A DNA stretch of 11,037 nucleotides from UMGS172 sp045647525 (GCA_045647525.1 JAZRMK010000042.1:1-11037), one strand, 5' to 3'. Positions 1-6,424 are shown, counted from the stretch's first letter. Notes: a model not told the origin generated them from the sequence alone. Translations and numbers: made by a program.

Positions 1-27
1 CAGCCTATTGTAGTTGCGAAAAAATAA
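1..27 (+). CDS. Possible C-terminal tail of a gene entering from the left
   Basis: The first frame reads QPIVVAKK and then a TAA stop at 25-27. A + strand intrinsic terminator follows about 40 bases later (68-102), which is what the end of a rightward gene would look like. Only eight codons are visible, so neither the family nor even the reality of the gene can be judged. Frame 3 is also open to a TGA at 76-78, but it runs into the terminator stem and is the less likely reading. Confidence 0.3.
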   Translation, partial: QPIVVAKK

Positions 28-67
28 GTGATACCTTTGTCCAATTCCAATATGTCGAACAGATAAG

Positions 68-102
68 AGCAGATGGATGACCCCATCTGCTTTCTTATTT
101 TT
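68..102 (+). terminator. Rho-independent terminator, rightward
   Basis: AGCAGATGG (68-76) pairs with CCATCTGCT (83-91) around a six-base loop and is followed on the + strand by a T-rich run, TTTCTTATTTTT. The other side of the stem is not T-rich in the leftward sense. It therefore most likely ends a + strand gene lying left of the window. Confidence 0.7.
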
Positions 103-160
103 GCATTCTGATATAAGGTCGGACGGATGGAAAATTTTCAAACAAAGTCGAACGATTTCA

Positions 161-196
161 TAGTTAAAAAAGCAGATGGTTTCCCATCTGCTTTTT
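161..196 (-). terminator. Terminator of the cotJ operon (bidirectional)
   Basis: AGCAGATGG (171-179) pairs with CCATCTGCT (184-192) around a four-base loop, extended by A-T pairs on both sides. Leftward transcripts read a run of T after the stem. It begins a few bases after the cotJC stop codon. The nine-base stem is identical to that of the terminator at 68-91. Confidence 0.85.
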
Positions 197-199
197 GTA

Positions 200-799
200 T
201 TACTTATCAAAACTCGGGTTGATTGCGTAGAAGTTCTTGTCGTTCAGTCTATCGGTGAGAAGTCTTAATCCCTCACCAAATCGCTGGTAATGGACCACTT
301 CTCGCTGACGCAGGAACTTAATTACATCGCGCACATCAGGGTCATCTGCGCAGTAGCGCAAAATATTGTCATAGGTTGTTCTTGCCTTTTGCTCTGCCGC
401 TAATGATTCGTGCATATCAGTGATAGCATCGCCTTTGGACGCAAAGCTGAATGCATTGTAAGGCACACCAGCCGCCGACACGGGATAAATACCTGCCGTA
501 TGGTCAACAAAATATGCGTCAAATCCTGCCTTCTTGATGTCCTCTTCCGACAGATTTCTGGTCAACTGATAAACGATAGTTCCAACCATTTCCAAGTGAG
601 CAAGCTCTTCGGTACCAACGTCGGTCAAAAGACCCTTCAACTCAGGATAAGGCATAGCATAACGTTGGCTTAAATATCTCAAACTTGCGCCGATTTCACC
701 GTCTGGGCCACCGTACTGCGTCATAATAAGACTTGCAAGCTTCGGGTTAGTCTGCTTTATTTTAATAGGATACTGTAATTTCTTTTGATACTGCCACAT
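200..799 (-). CDS. cotJC: Spore coat protein CotJC, manganese-catalase family
   Basis: This 199-residue protein is the last gene of the cotJ operon. The family is the manganese (dimanganese) catalase superfamily with a ferritin-like four-helix fold. In spore formers CotJC is a coat or coat-associated protein, and some relatives have catalase activity (H2O2 to water and oxygen). The candidate metal ligands are all visible: E35 in GGPDGEIG, E65 and H68 in EELAH, E136 in ESLAAEQKAR, and E167 with H170 in REVVH. The length fits CotJC rather than the longer stand-alone Mn catalases. Its ATG directly follows the cotJB stop (TAA-ATG). The ribosome site AAAGGAGGC lies inside the end of cotJB, which points to coupled translation. 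Whether it is enzymatically active here is inference from the intact ligand set. Confidence 0.93.
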   Translation of the reverse strand: MWQYQKKLQYPIKIKQTNPKLASLIMTQYGGPDGEIGASLRYLSQRYAMPYPELKGLLTDVGTEELAHLEMVGTIVYQLTRNLSEEDIKKAGFDAYFVDHTAGIYPVSAAGVPYNAFSFASKGDAITDMHESLAAEQKARTTYDNILRYCADDPDVRDVIKFLRQREVVHYQRFGEGLRLLTDRLNDKNFYAINPSFDK

Positions 800-1048
800 T
801 TAGTTAGCCTCCTTTTCCCACGGCCACGGGTCGCTAACCCAATTTGATTCAAAATCAGTCATGTCTCCGCCAAAAGTCAACGGACCGAACTTTTCCTCAA
901 ATTCTTTAACTAGTTCGTTATACTTTTTCTCAGCCATTTTTGCTTCGGCAACAGCTTTTTTATCACAAGGGTGAGTGTCGAGATAAAGTTTTAATTCTAT
1001 CAAAGCAAACTGCGCAGCTGAAATTTCTTTCAATAGCTTAGACCTCAT
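800..1048 (-). CDS. cotJB: Spore coat protein CotJB
   Basis: This 82-residue protein has the CotJB layout: a helical N-terminal half beginning MRSKLLKEISAAQFAL, a charged coiled-coil-like middle rich in A, E and K (residues about 33-54), and a tryptophan-rich end with PWPWEKE. CotJB is known as a spore-coat component encoded between cotJA and cotJC; its biochemical role is not established. The ATG overlaps the cotJA stop by four bases (ATGA), and a purine-rich GGGGGAG stretch (about 1057-1063) lies just upstream. Both features mark one transcript with coupled translation. The identification rests on family resemblance plus unambiguous operon context. Confidence 0.9.
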   Translation of the reverse strand: MRSKLLKEISAAQFALIELKLYLDTHPCDKKAVAEAKMAEKKYNELVKEFEEKFGPLTFGGDMTDFESNWVSDPWPWEKEAN

Positions 1049-1263
1049 ACTCTTCTCTCCCCCGTGAACTTACCGTAGAAAGGCTTATCAAGTTCAGGAA
1101 AAAGTGTTCCTCTCAACAACGCCTCTTGCACGTTGTAAAGATCATCTATTTTCTGCATGGGAGTATAGCTCATCGTCAAAGGCAACCTTTCCAATGCAAC
1201 ATCGGAAAATTTTAATGTCCCACATTTTTCACTTCGAAAATGCTCGTATTTCAAATCCGACAC
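1045..1263 (-). CDS. cotJA: Spore coat associated protein CotJA
   Basis: I place the start at a GTG (1261-1263) because AAGGAG (1271-1276 on the complement) sits exactly seven bases before it. This gives 72 residues. A longer open frame reaching 1371 has no ribosome site and would run back over the tRNA promoter. The C-terminal half carries the CotJA core: LPLTMSYTPMQ (about 27-37), then EALLRGTLFPELDKPFYG (about 47-64). CotJA is a small coat protein required with CotJB and CotJC in the cotJ unit, and in Bacillus the operon is made in the mother cell under sigma-E. It is first in the operon here and divergent from tRNA-Pro. C17 is its only cysteine. Confidence 0.88.
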   Translation of the reverse strand: MSDLKYEHFRSEKCGTLKFSDVALERLPLTMSYTPMQKIDDLYNVQEALLRGTLFPELDKPFYGKFTGERRV

Positions 1264-1284
1264 ATAAACACTCCTTAAAATTAC

Positions 1285-1303
1285 TGGGAAGCATGTCTTC
1301 CCA
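1285..1303 (-). promoter_or_regulatory. Inverted repeat in the cotJ leader
   Basis: TGGGAAG and CTTCCCA form a seven-base-pair perfect inverted repeat with a five-base loop, lying between the putative -10 box and the cotJA ribosome site. It has no T tract, so it is not a terminator. It could be a leader-RNA hairpin or a protein site; the sequence does not decide. Confidence 0.4.
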
Positions 1304-1307
1304 TAAC

Positions 1308-1315
1308 ATTTTATG
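1308..1315 (-). promoter_or_regulatory. Candidate sigma-E-like -10 box for cotJABC
   Basis: On the complement the octamer CATAAAAT matches seven of eight bases of the sigma-E -10 consensus CATACAAT. It lies about 45 bases ahead of the cotJA start, as expected for a mother-cell promoter. I do not see a convincing -35 partner at the usual 14-15 base spacing, so this stays tentative. Confidence 0.35.
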
Positions 1316-1365
1316 CTGGACAAAAAAATAGTTACTAAAAGTTGCTTAATTTTTGAAAAAAAGGC

Positions 1366-1394
1366 TTGCATTTTGTAATACGATGTGATATTAT
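1366..1394 (+). promoter_or_regulatory. Promoter of tRNA-Pro
   Basis: TTGCAT (1366-1371) and TATTAT (1389-1394) are separated by 17 bases. An extended -10 TGA immediately precedes the second box. Transcription would start near 1401, just ahead of the tRNA 5' end. Confidence 0.75.
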
Positions 1395-1405
1395 ATCAAC
1401 GTTGT

Positions 1406-1482
1406 CCGGGTGTAGCCCAGTTTGGTAGAGCGCTTGAATGGGGTTCAAGAGGCCGCAGGTTCGACTCCTGTCACTCGGACCA
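1406..1482 (+). tRNA. tRNA-Pro (anticodon GGG)
   Basis: This is a 77-base cloverleaf with encoded CCA. Acceptor CCGGGTG (1406-1412) pairs with CACTCGG (1472-1478), with one G-T wobble. The C1-G72 pair is typical of bacterial proline tRNA. Anticodon stem CTTGA/TCAAG encloses the loop ATGGGGT, giving anticodon GGG at 1440-1442 with G37. The T arm is GCAGG-TTCGACT-CCTGT. It should read CCC and CCU. The D stem GCCC/GAGC has a C-A mismatch at positions 12-23, where GCTC/GAGC would be usual. It is transcribed alone, with its own promoter and terminator. Confidence 0.95.
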
Positions 1483-1517
1483 AAAGAACTTACAGTTTTA
1501 CTGTAAGTTCTTTTTTT
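1482..1517 (+). terminator. Terminator of tRNA-Pro
   Basis: A perfect 13-bp stem (1484-1496 with 1500-1512) around a TTT loop is followed by a run of seven T. It starts at the tRNA 3' end. Confidence 0.92.
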
Positions 1518-1525
1518 ATCAATAT

Positions 1526-1564
1526 AAAACAAAACCCTCAACAACGTCCTTGCTGTGAGGGTTT
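1526..1564 (-). terminator. Terminator of the MBG-repeat surface protein gene
   Basis: AAACCCTCA (1532-1540) pairs with TGAGGGTTT (1556-1564), and the inner bases continue the stem to about 15 pairs with a GGACG loop. Leftward transcripts then read TTTTGTTTTATATT. It starts five bases after the stop codon. The + strand side is also T-rich, so it may act in both directions. Confidence 0.88.
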
Positions 1565-1568
1565 ATTT

Positions 1569-3077
1569 TTATTTCTTTTTAAATATTCTTTTTAAGAATT
1601 TTATGATTTTTTTGAGTTCCTCTGTCTTATTGAAAAATACCATTCCAAAGAAGAATGCAACAACAAGAACTGCCAATCCTAAAATAACTAAAACTATTAT
1701 TAGAATTGTCTTTAAGAGAATTGACCAAAATGACGCCTTTTTCTCATCTTCCTTTTCATTTGAAACGAGAATTATATCAGAATCTTCTTCAAGGGCTATC
1801 GTGATTTTACCGTCAATCACTGTTGCCTCATACTTTGACACACCGCCTGACGAAGTTCGCTGATGAACAGTTATCTTCTCGCCCTCATACTTTGATTTGA
1901 CCGGCACGCTCAAATTCAACATACCATCATAATCGCCTGTAAACGATATTTTGTAGCCGACTATAACTTTACCGTCAAAATCTCGCTTCATGGCTTTATA
2001 GGAATTATCCGTTTCATGCAATTCACTGACACTGAACTTGAAATAGTCGTCAAAATGGCCTACGAGGGTTATTCCGGATGCACCGTCGGTAAGAGTTGCT
2101 TTGTCGAAATTAGAAATGGTCAATTTACCGGTGTTGAATGTAACAGCATAGTTATCGCTTAAAGTGAGAGTGCCGCGATTTATCGTGTACTCCCCTGCAT
2201 TATCACCAACCTTGCAGGTGAGTTGACCAACAATCTCATTGCCTGCTATCAACATTTCAGATAGCGTGTATGTTAATTCGGGGGTTGATTGACCCTTAGT
2301 AATAACAATATCATTAGCAGTTATAGTTATTGGTCTTGGCGTGATTTCTGCATCAACTGTAAGTTCAATGGCAGACAGCGAATATTTATCTGCATCAGCA
2401 CCTGAAAGAGAAAGGTCATAAAGAGTAACGCTCTTTGCATTGGCAACATCAACAGCATTATATTTTGCCGTACCCACATTGAGCGTTACGTCCTCGCCTG
2501 CTGCAACACCTTTAAGGCTGTAATCCTCGGGCTTTAATGAATAAATATCGGTACCATCATAAATCTTCGAAAGTTTGTTTTTATTGAATTGAACACCTAC
2601 GGTATTGCCCTTTTTACAGTTGAAGTCAATGACCGTTGTGCCTGACGAGATCTCTTTTTCAAGCTCATCGGTATTATCGGGGTCGGACAAAATAACCAAT
2701 ATTTCGCCGTCAATCTTTTTAAGATATATAACTACTTCTTTTTTATTTAAAACGATTCCCGTAGCATCGCAGGATAGCATTTTTATTTTGTACATATATC
2801 CGCCTGACTGAACATAATCCTTGTCCAATTCAAACTTTGCATTATTAACGCCCAATTTCCCTGAATAGTATTTTTGGGGGAAATCATCATTTCCACCGGA
2901 TTCATCAAGATAATGGCAAGTTACTTTGAACTCAAACTTCGTACCATCACCATCAATGCCTTCGACAACGGGATTCAATTCGATAATATAATCACTACTT
3001 GCAGAAGCAGAGATAGGGACAGTGCAAATTAAAGATAAAACACAAAGAACGCATAAAAGCTTTTTAAATAAATTCAC
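1569..3077 (-). CDS. Secreted, membrane-anchored MBG/YDG-repeat protein
   Basis: This is a 502-residue cell-envelope protein of unknown ligand. Residues 1-27 form a Sec signal peptide (MNLFKKLL, a hydrophobic core, then SASAS). Residues about 30-160 are an unrecognised, probably beta-rich region. Residues about 170-245 match a YDG-type repeat (KIYDGTDIYSL ... LSGADADKYSL). Residues about 248-322 match an MBG-type domain (PRPITITAND ... GKLTIS). Residues about 325-440 are a further unassigned domain. A transmembrane segment follows at about 451-482, then a short cytoplasmic tail ending KRIFKKK. No LPXTG sorting signal is present, so anchoring is by the membrane helix. Such repeats occur in bacterial surface and adhesin-like proteins; a role in adhesion is inference. 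The start is a GTG with GGAGG six to seven bases upstream. It is a single-gene unit. Confidence 0.82.
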   Translation of the reverse strand: MNLFKKLLCVLCVLSLICTVPISASASSDYIIELNPVVEGIDGDGTKFEFKVTCHYLDESGGNDDFPQKYYSGKLGVNNAKFELDKDYVQSGGYMYKIKMLSCDATGIVLNKKEVVIYLKKIDGEILVILSDPDNTDELEKEISSGTTVIDFNCKKGNTVGVQFNKNKLSKIYDGTDIYSLKPEDYSLKGVAAGEDVTLNVGTAKYNAVDVANAKSVTLYDLSLSGADADKYSLSAIELTVDAEITPRPITITANDIVITKGQSTPELTYTLSEMLIAGNEIVGQLTCKVGDNAGEYTINRGTLTLSDNYAVTFNTGKLTISNFDKATLTDGASGITLVGHFDDYFKFSVSELHETDNSYKAMKRDFDGKVIVGYKISFTGDYDGMLNLSVPVKSKYEGEKITVHQRTSSGGVSKYEATVIDGKITIALEEDSDIILVSNEKEDEKKASFWSILLKTILIIVLVILGLAVLVVAFFFGMVFFNKTEELKKIIKFLKRIFKKK

Positions 3078-3115
3078 AATAAATCCTCCGTATTTTCAAT
3101 AAGAGTCTTTAATAC

Positions 3116-3144
3116 ATTTTACAGCATATTACAAAAAACTGCAA
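3116..3144 (-). promoter_or_regulatory. Promoter of the MBG-repeat gene
   Basis: On the complement TTGCAG (3139-3144) and TAAAAT (3116-3121) are 17 bases apart, consistent with housekeeping sigma-A. The predicted start near 3109 leaves a leader of about 30 bases. Confidence 0.72.
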
Positions 3145-3162
3145 GCATCAATTAAATTTGCG

Positions 3163-3191
3163 TTGAAACTATCAATCATTTATTATATAAT
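3163..3191 (+). promoter_or_regulatory. Promoter of the small four-cysteine gene
   Basis: TTGAAA (3163-3168) and a perfect TATAAT (3186-3191) are 17 bases apart. The predicted transcript start, near 3198, falls on the ribosome binding site itself. It is back to back with the promoter of the MBG-repeat gene. Confidence 0.82.
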
Positions 3192-3210
3192 ACTTTCGGA
3201 AGGTGATTTT

Positions 3211-3387
3211 GTGGCGAACAACTGTGATATGTGTTCTTATTATGCTTACGATGACGATTATGAAGGCTATGTTTGCTTGGCTAATATGGATGAAGATGAC
3301 TATATGAGGTTTTTAACATCTAAATCAAAAGATTGCCCATTTTTCAGGCTTGATGACGAATATAAGATTGTTAGAAAGCAAAATTAA
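3211..3387 (+). CDS. Small four-cysteine protein, DUF6472-like
   Basis: This is a 58-residue protein of unknown function. It resembles the small clostridial family I know as DUF6472: NCDMCSYY at the N-terminus, an acidic middle with a DEDD run, RFL, then DCPFFRLDDEYKIVRKQ. Cysteines C5, C8, C22 and C42 could bind a metal such as zinc, but that is inference. The start is GTG at 3211-3213, with GGAAGGTGA just ahead. An upstream in-frame TTG at 3163 is excluded because it lies in the -35 box. There is no signal peptide or membrane segment, so it is probably cytoplasmic. It is a single-gene unit with a strong promoter and its own terminator. Confidence 0.8.
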   Translation: MANNCDMCSYYAYDDDYEGYVCLANMDEDDYMRFLTSKSKDCPFFRLDDEYKIVRKQN

Positions 3388-3417
3388 AACACGGTAGAAA
3401 ATCTACCGTGTTTTTTT
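3386..3417. terminator. Bidirectional terminator shared by the small gene and galT
   Basis: AAAACACGGTAGA and TCTACCGTGTTTT form a 13-bp perfect stem around AAA. The + strand continues with a run of seven T; the - strand reads TTTTAATTTT. It overlaps the stop codon of the small gene and ends just before the galT stop, so it serves both convergent genes. Confidence 0.9.
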
Positions 3418-3419
3418 AT

Positions 3420-4910
3420 TTAGTCGTTTACTGCATCAACAAATTTTAAGAACGCAGCCTTACCCTGTTCATCGCGCTTATAAACACCTGCGTGTTCAAG
3501 AACTTTGGCAAAAACCTTACCGATTTCTGCTTTTAGTACATCATCAACATTGTCAGCAGTAATAGTGTACTGATCCTTAAAACTTTCAACCCAGTCGGCG
3601 TGTTTAGCGGTAATTTCATCGGCTCTTAAATCCTCGCCGCCAACAATTTTTTCACCCAAAATTTTGATTTCATTTTTAAGTCTTGCAGGAAGAACAGCAA
3701 GACCCATAACCTCAATAAGTCCTATATTTTCCTTCTTGATATTATGGAGTTCTGCGTGAGGATGATAAACACCCAACGGATGCTCATCTGTTGTAATATT
3801 ATTGCGGAGAACCAAATCAAGTTCAAACTTACCGTTTGATTTTCTTGCAATAGGTGTTATAGTGTTATGAGGCTGACCGTCTGTTTCGGCGAAAATAAAT
3901 GCGTCTGCGTCGGTGTAACCTCTCCACTTAACTAATATCTTATCAGCAAGTTCAATAAGTCGTTCAGTATCATCGGCCCTTAAACGAATTACCGACATAG
4001 GCCATTTTACAATACCTGCTTCAACATCCGAGAATCCATCAAATTTTATTTCAGTTTCAACAGGAGCAGTTGCCATAGCAAATGTATAATGGCCACCTTG
4101 GAAGTGATCGTGGCTTAAAATAGAACCGCCTACTATTGGAAGGTCGGCATTCGAACCGACAAAATAGTGCGGGAACAACTTAACAAAATCAAGTAACTTC
4201 TTAAATGTTGCGCGGTTAATTGCCATCGGAGTATGCTGAGAGTTGAACACAATACAATGCTCGTTGTAATAAACATAAGGAGAATACTGCAACATCCAAG
4301 GTGTGTCGTTGATGGACATTGGGATAATACGGTGATTCTGGCGAGCAGGATGGTTGATTCGGCCTGCATATCCTTCATTTTCAATGCAAAGCAAACACTT
4401 AGGATACCCACTCTGCTTAGCATTTTTAGCAGCAGCAATAGCCTTAGGGTCTTTTTCGGGTTTCGAAAGATTGATGGTGATATCCAAAGCACCATATTCA
4501 GTATCGGTAACCCATTTTAAATCCTTCTTAATTCTGTAGCGGCGTATGTAATCACTGTCACAACTCATCTTATAGTAGTTGTCCGTAGCGGTTTCGGGAG
4601 AAATCTCATAGTCCGACCAGAATTTCTTGATAACCTCGGAAGGTCTGGGCAACAAAAGACCCATAATTTTAGTATCGAACAAATCACGTTCGGTGATATT
4701 ATCGTCAATAAGGTTCGTCTCAACAGCAAAATCCAGAATATTTTTAAGTATTATTTCAAGGTCAGTTTCGGTTACAACATCAGGCTCCTCAAATTCATCG
4801 ATCTTTAAAGCCTCTAAAATGCGGTTTATGGTATAGACCTTATCTTCGGTTGTAATCAAATTCTTTTCAATAGCATATTCTATTAAATTTTTAACTTCAT
4901 TATAAATCAT
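3420..4910 (-). CDS. galT: UDP-glucose--hexose-1-phosphate uridylyltransferase, class II
   Basis: This is the Leloir-pathway enzyme (EC 2.7.7.12), which transfers UMP from UDP-glucose to galactose-1-phosphate, giving UDP-galactose and glucose-1-phosphate in the cytoplasm. The 496 residues match the long Firmicutes class II GalT rather than the roughly 350-residue E. coli type. Visible landmarks are a helical N-terminal region (1-100), CLLC at 172-175, NHPARQNHR (about 186-194), and the active-site stretch SHDHFQGG at 266-273. In the last, H267-D-H269-F-Q271 corresponds to the His-x-His-x-Gln nucleophile motif. YHPHAELHNI follows near 382-391. The ATG has GGGGTG seven bases upstream. No galK or galE is in the window. 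The gene has its own promoter and terminator, so it looks monocistronic. Confidence 0.95.
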   Translation of the reverse strand: MIYNEVKNLIEYAIEKNLITTEDKVYTINRILEALKIDEFEEPDVVTETDLEIILKNILDFAVETNLIDDNITERDLFDTKIMGLLLPRPSEVIKKFWSDYEISPETATDNYYKMSCDSDYIRRYRIKKDLKWVTDTEYGALDITINLSKPEKDPKAIAAAKNAKQSGYPKCLLCIENEGYAGRINHPARQNHRIIPMSINDTPWMLQYSPYVYYNEHCIVFNSQHTPMAINRATFKKLLDFVKLFPHYFVGSNADLPIVGGSILSHDHFQGGHYTFAMATAPVETEIKFDGFSDVEAGIVKWPMSVIRLRADDTERLIELADKILVKWRGYTDADAFIFAETDGQPHNTITPIARKSNGKFELDLVLRNNITTDEHPLGVYHPHAELHNIKKENIGLIEVMGLAVLPARLKNEIKILGEKIVGGEDLRADEITAKHADWVESFKDQYTITADNVDDVLKAEIGKVFAKVLEHAGVYKRDEQGKAAFLKFVDAVND

Positions 4911-4945
4911 TGTTTAGCACCCCAAAGGAAAATCTTTATACGACA

Positions 4946-4974
4946 ATTATCTCACAGCAATAACAGTTTGTCAA
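4946..4974 (-). promoter_or_regulatory. Promoter of galT
   Basis: On the complement a perfect TTGACA (4969-4974) lies 17 bases from GATAAT (4946-4951). TGA immediately before the -10 gives an extended -10. The predicted start is near 4939, leaving a leader of about 30 bases. I see no clear palindromic operator over it. Confidence 0.82.
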
Positions 4975-4996
4975 GAAATCGCGGTTGAAATAAACA

Positions 4997-5026
4997 GAAA
5001 AAAGCAGGTCAAATGACCTGCTTTTT
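4997..5026 (-). terminator. Terminator of gdhA
   Basis: AGCAGGTCA (5003-5011) pairs with TGACCTGCT (5014-5022), extended by four A-T pairs. Leftward transcripts then run into TTTTTTCTGTTT. It sits about ten bases after the gdhA stop and just before the galT promoter. Confidence 0.9.
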
Positions 5027-5036
5027 AGTTTAAACA

Positions 5037-6389
5037 TTAGTATGCTACACCCTGAGCAACCATTGCTTCTGCAACCTTTTCAAAGCCTGCGATGTTAGCA
5101 CCGGCAACAAGGTCATCACCCAAGCCGTACTTCTTAGCAGCCTTAACAGAAGATTCAAAAATGTTAGACATAATGGTGTGAAGTTTTGCGTCAACTTCCT
5201 CAGAAGACCAGCTGTAACGCATGGAGTTCTGGCTCATTTCAAGACCGGAAACAGCAACGCCGCCTGCGTTAACTGCCTTAGAAGGAGCAACGATAACACC
5301 ATTCTCTTTAAGGTAAGCAACTGCCTCATTAGTTGTAGGCATATTGGAAACCTCAACATAGTATTTTATGCCGTTAGCAACGATTTTCTTAGCCTCTTCC
5401 ATACCAACTTCGTTCTGAGTTGCGCAAGGCATAATGATATCAACTTTGGTGCCCCAGGGTTTTTCGCCCTTGAAGAACTGAACGCCGAACTTATCAGCAT
5501 AATCCTCAACTCTGTTACGGCAAGATGCACGCATTTCGAGCATAAAGTTGATCTTTTCTTCGGTAGCAACACCGTCGGGATCATAAACATAACCGTCAGG
5601 ACCGGAAATAGTAACTACCTTACCGCCAAGCTCGTTAATCTTCTTAACAGTACCCCAAGCAACGTTACCGAAACCGGATACTGCAAAGGTCTTACCCTTG
5701 ATATCATCGCCGAAATGTTTGAGCATTTCAACTGCATAGTAAACAGCACCAAAACCGGTAGCTTCGGGACGGATAAGTGAACCGCCGTATGTAATACCCT
5801 TACCGGTAAGAACACCGGTAAACTCGTTTCTGAGTCTCTTGTACTGGCCATAGAGATAACCAACCTCACGAGCACCAACACCAATGTCACCTGCGGGAAC
5901 GTCAGTGTTAGGACCGATATGCTTTGCAAGCTCGGTCATAAAGCTCTGGCAGAAACGCATAACTTCGCCGTCAGATTTACCCTGAGGATCAAAGTCAGAA
6001 CCACCTTTACCGCCGCCCATAGGAAGTGTGGTAAGAGAGTTCTTGAAGGTCTGTTCAAAACCGAGGAACTTAATAATACTTTCGTTAACGGTGGGATGGA
6101 AACGAAGACCGCCCTTGTAAGGACCGATAGCAGAGTTAAACTGAACGCGGTAGCCGCGGTTAACCTGAACCTGACCGTTGTCGTCAACCCAAGATACACG
6201 GAACTTTATAGTTCTTTCAGGTTCTACCATTCTCTCGATGATTCCGAGTTTTTCATACTCGGGATGTGCAATTACAACAGGCTCGATAGATTCGAGAACC
6301 TCTTTTACTGTCTGATGAAACTCAACCTCACCCGGATTGCGCTTCTCAACATCAGCATAAACTTTATTGAGATATTCACTCTTAAACAT
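5037..6389 (-). CDS. gdhA: Glutamate dehydrogenase, probably NAD-linked
   Basis: It reversibly converts glutamate, NAD(P)+ and water to 2-oxoglutarate, ammonium and NAD(P)H, as a cytoplasmic hexamer. At 450 residues it has the usual length of small hexameric GDHs. Substrate and catalytic residues are present: K92 in YKGGLRFHP, K116, K128 in GGGKGGSD and D168 in VPAGDIGVG. The Rossmann motif is SGFGNVAWG (238-246), followed by the second-strand segment TISGPDGY (260-267). F240 and P264 correspond to residues tied to NADH preference in the Clostridium symbiosum enzyme, so I favour NAD, although automated pipelines often label such proteins NADP-specific. The ATG has GGAGGAGA six bases upstream. 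It is a single-gene unit with a fully consensus promoter and its own terminator. Confidence 0.96.
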   Translation of the reverse strand: MFKSEYLNKVYADVEKRNPGEVEFHQTVKEVLESIEPVVIAHPEYEKLGIIERMVEPERTIKFRVSWVDDNGQVQVNRGYRVQFNSAIGPYKGGLRFHPTVNESIIKFLGFEQTFKNSLTTLPMGGGKGGSDFDPQGKSDGEVMRFCQSFMTELAKHIGPNTDVPAGDIGVGAREVGYLYGQYKRLRNEFTGVLTGKGITYGGSLIRPEATGFGAVYYAVEMLKHFGDDIKGKTFAVSGFGNVAWGTVKKINELGGKVVTISGPDGYVYDPDGVATEEKINFMLEMRASCRNRVEDYADKFGVQFFKGEKPWGTKVDIIMPCATQNEVGMEEAKKIVANGIKYYVEVSNMPTTNEAVAYLKENGVIVAPSKAVNAGGVAVSGLEMSQNSMRYSWSSEEVDAKLHTIMSNIFESSVKAAKKYGLGDDLVAGANIAGFEKVAEAMVAQGVAY

Positions 6390-6424
6390 AAATATTCTCC
6401 TCCATTTAATTTAAATTACACATA

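Noticed and set aside
1264..1371. N-terminal extension of cotJA to 1371
   Set aside because: It adds 36 residues unlike CotJA, has no ribosome site and overlaps the tRNA promoter, whereas the GTG at 1263 has AAGGAG seven bases ahead.
1335..1544. A 69-codon open frame on the - strand across the tRNA
   Set aside because: It is the antisense of the tRNA-Pro gene and its terminator; such frames are a common false call over tRNAs.
3163..3210. Upstream TTG start for the small Cys gene
   Set aside because: The TTG is the -35 box, upstream of the predicted transcript start, and family members begin near NCDMC.
5178..5780. A 200-codon open frame antisense to gdhA, and another of 168 codons at 5919-6425
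   Set aside because: Both mirror the gdhA reading frame, show no family features and lack a ribosome site; the second runs across the gdhA promoter. They arise from the codon bias of gdhA.
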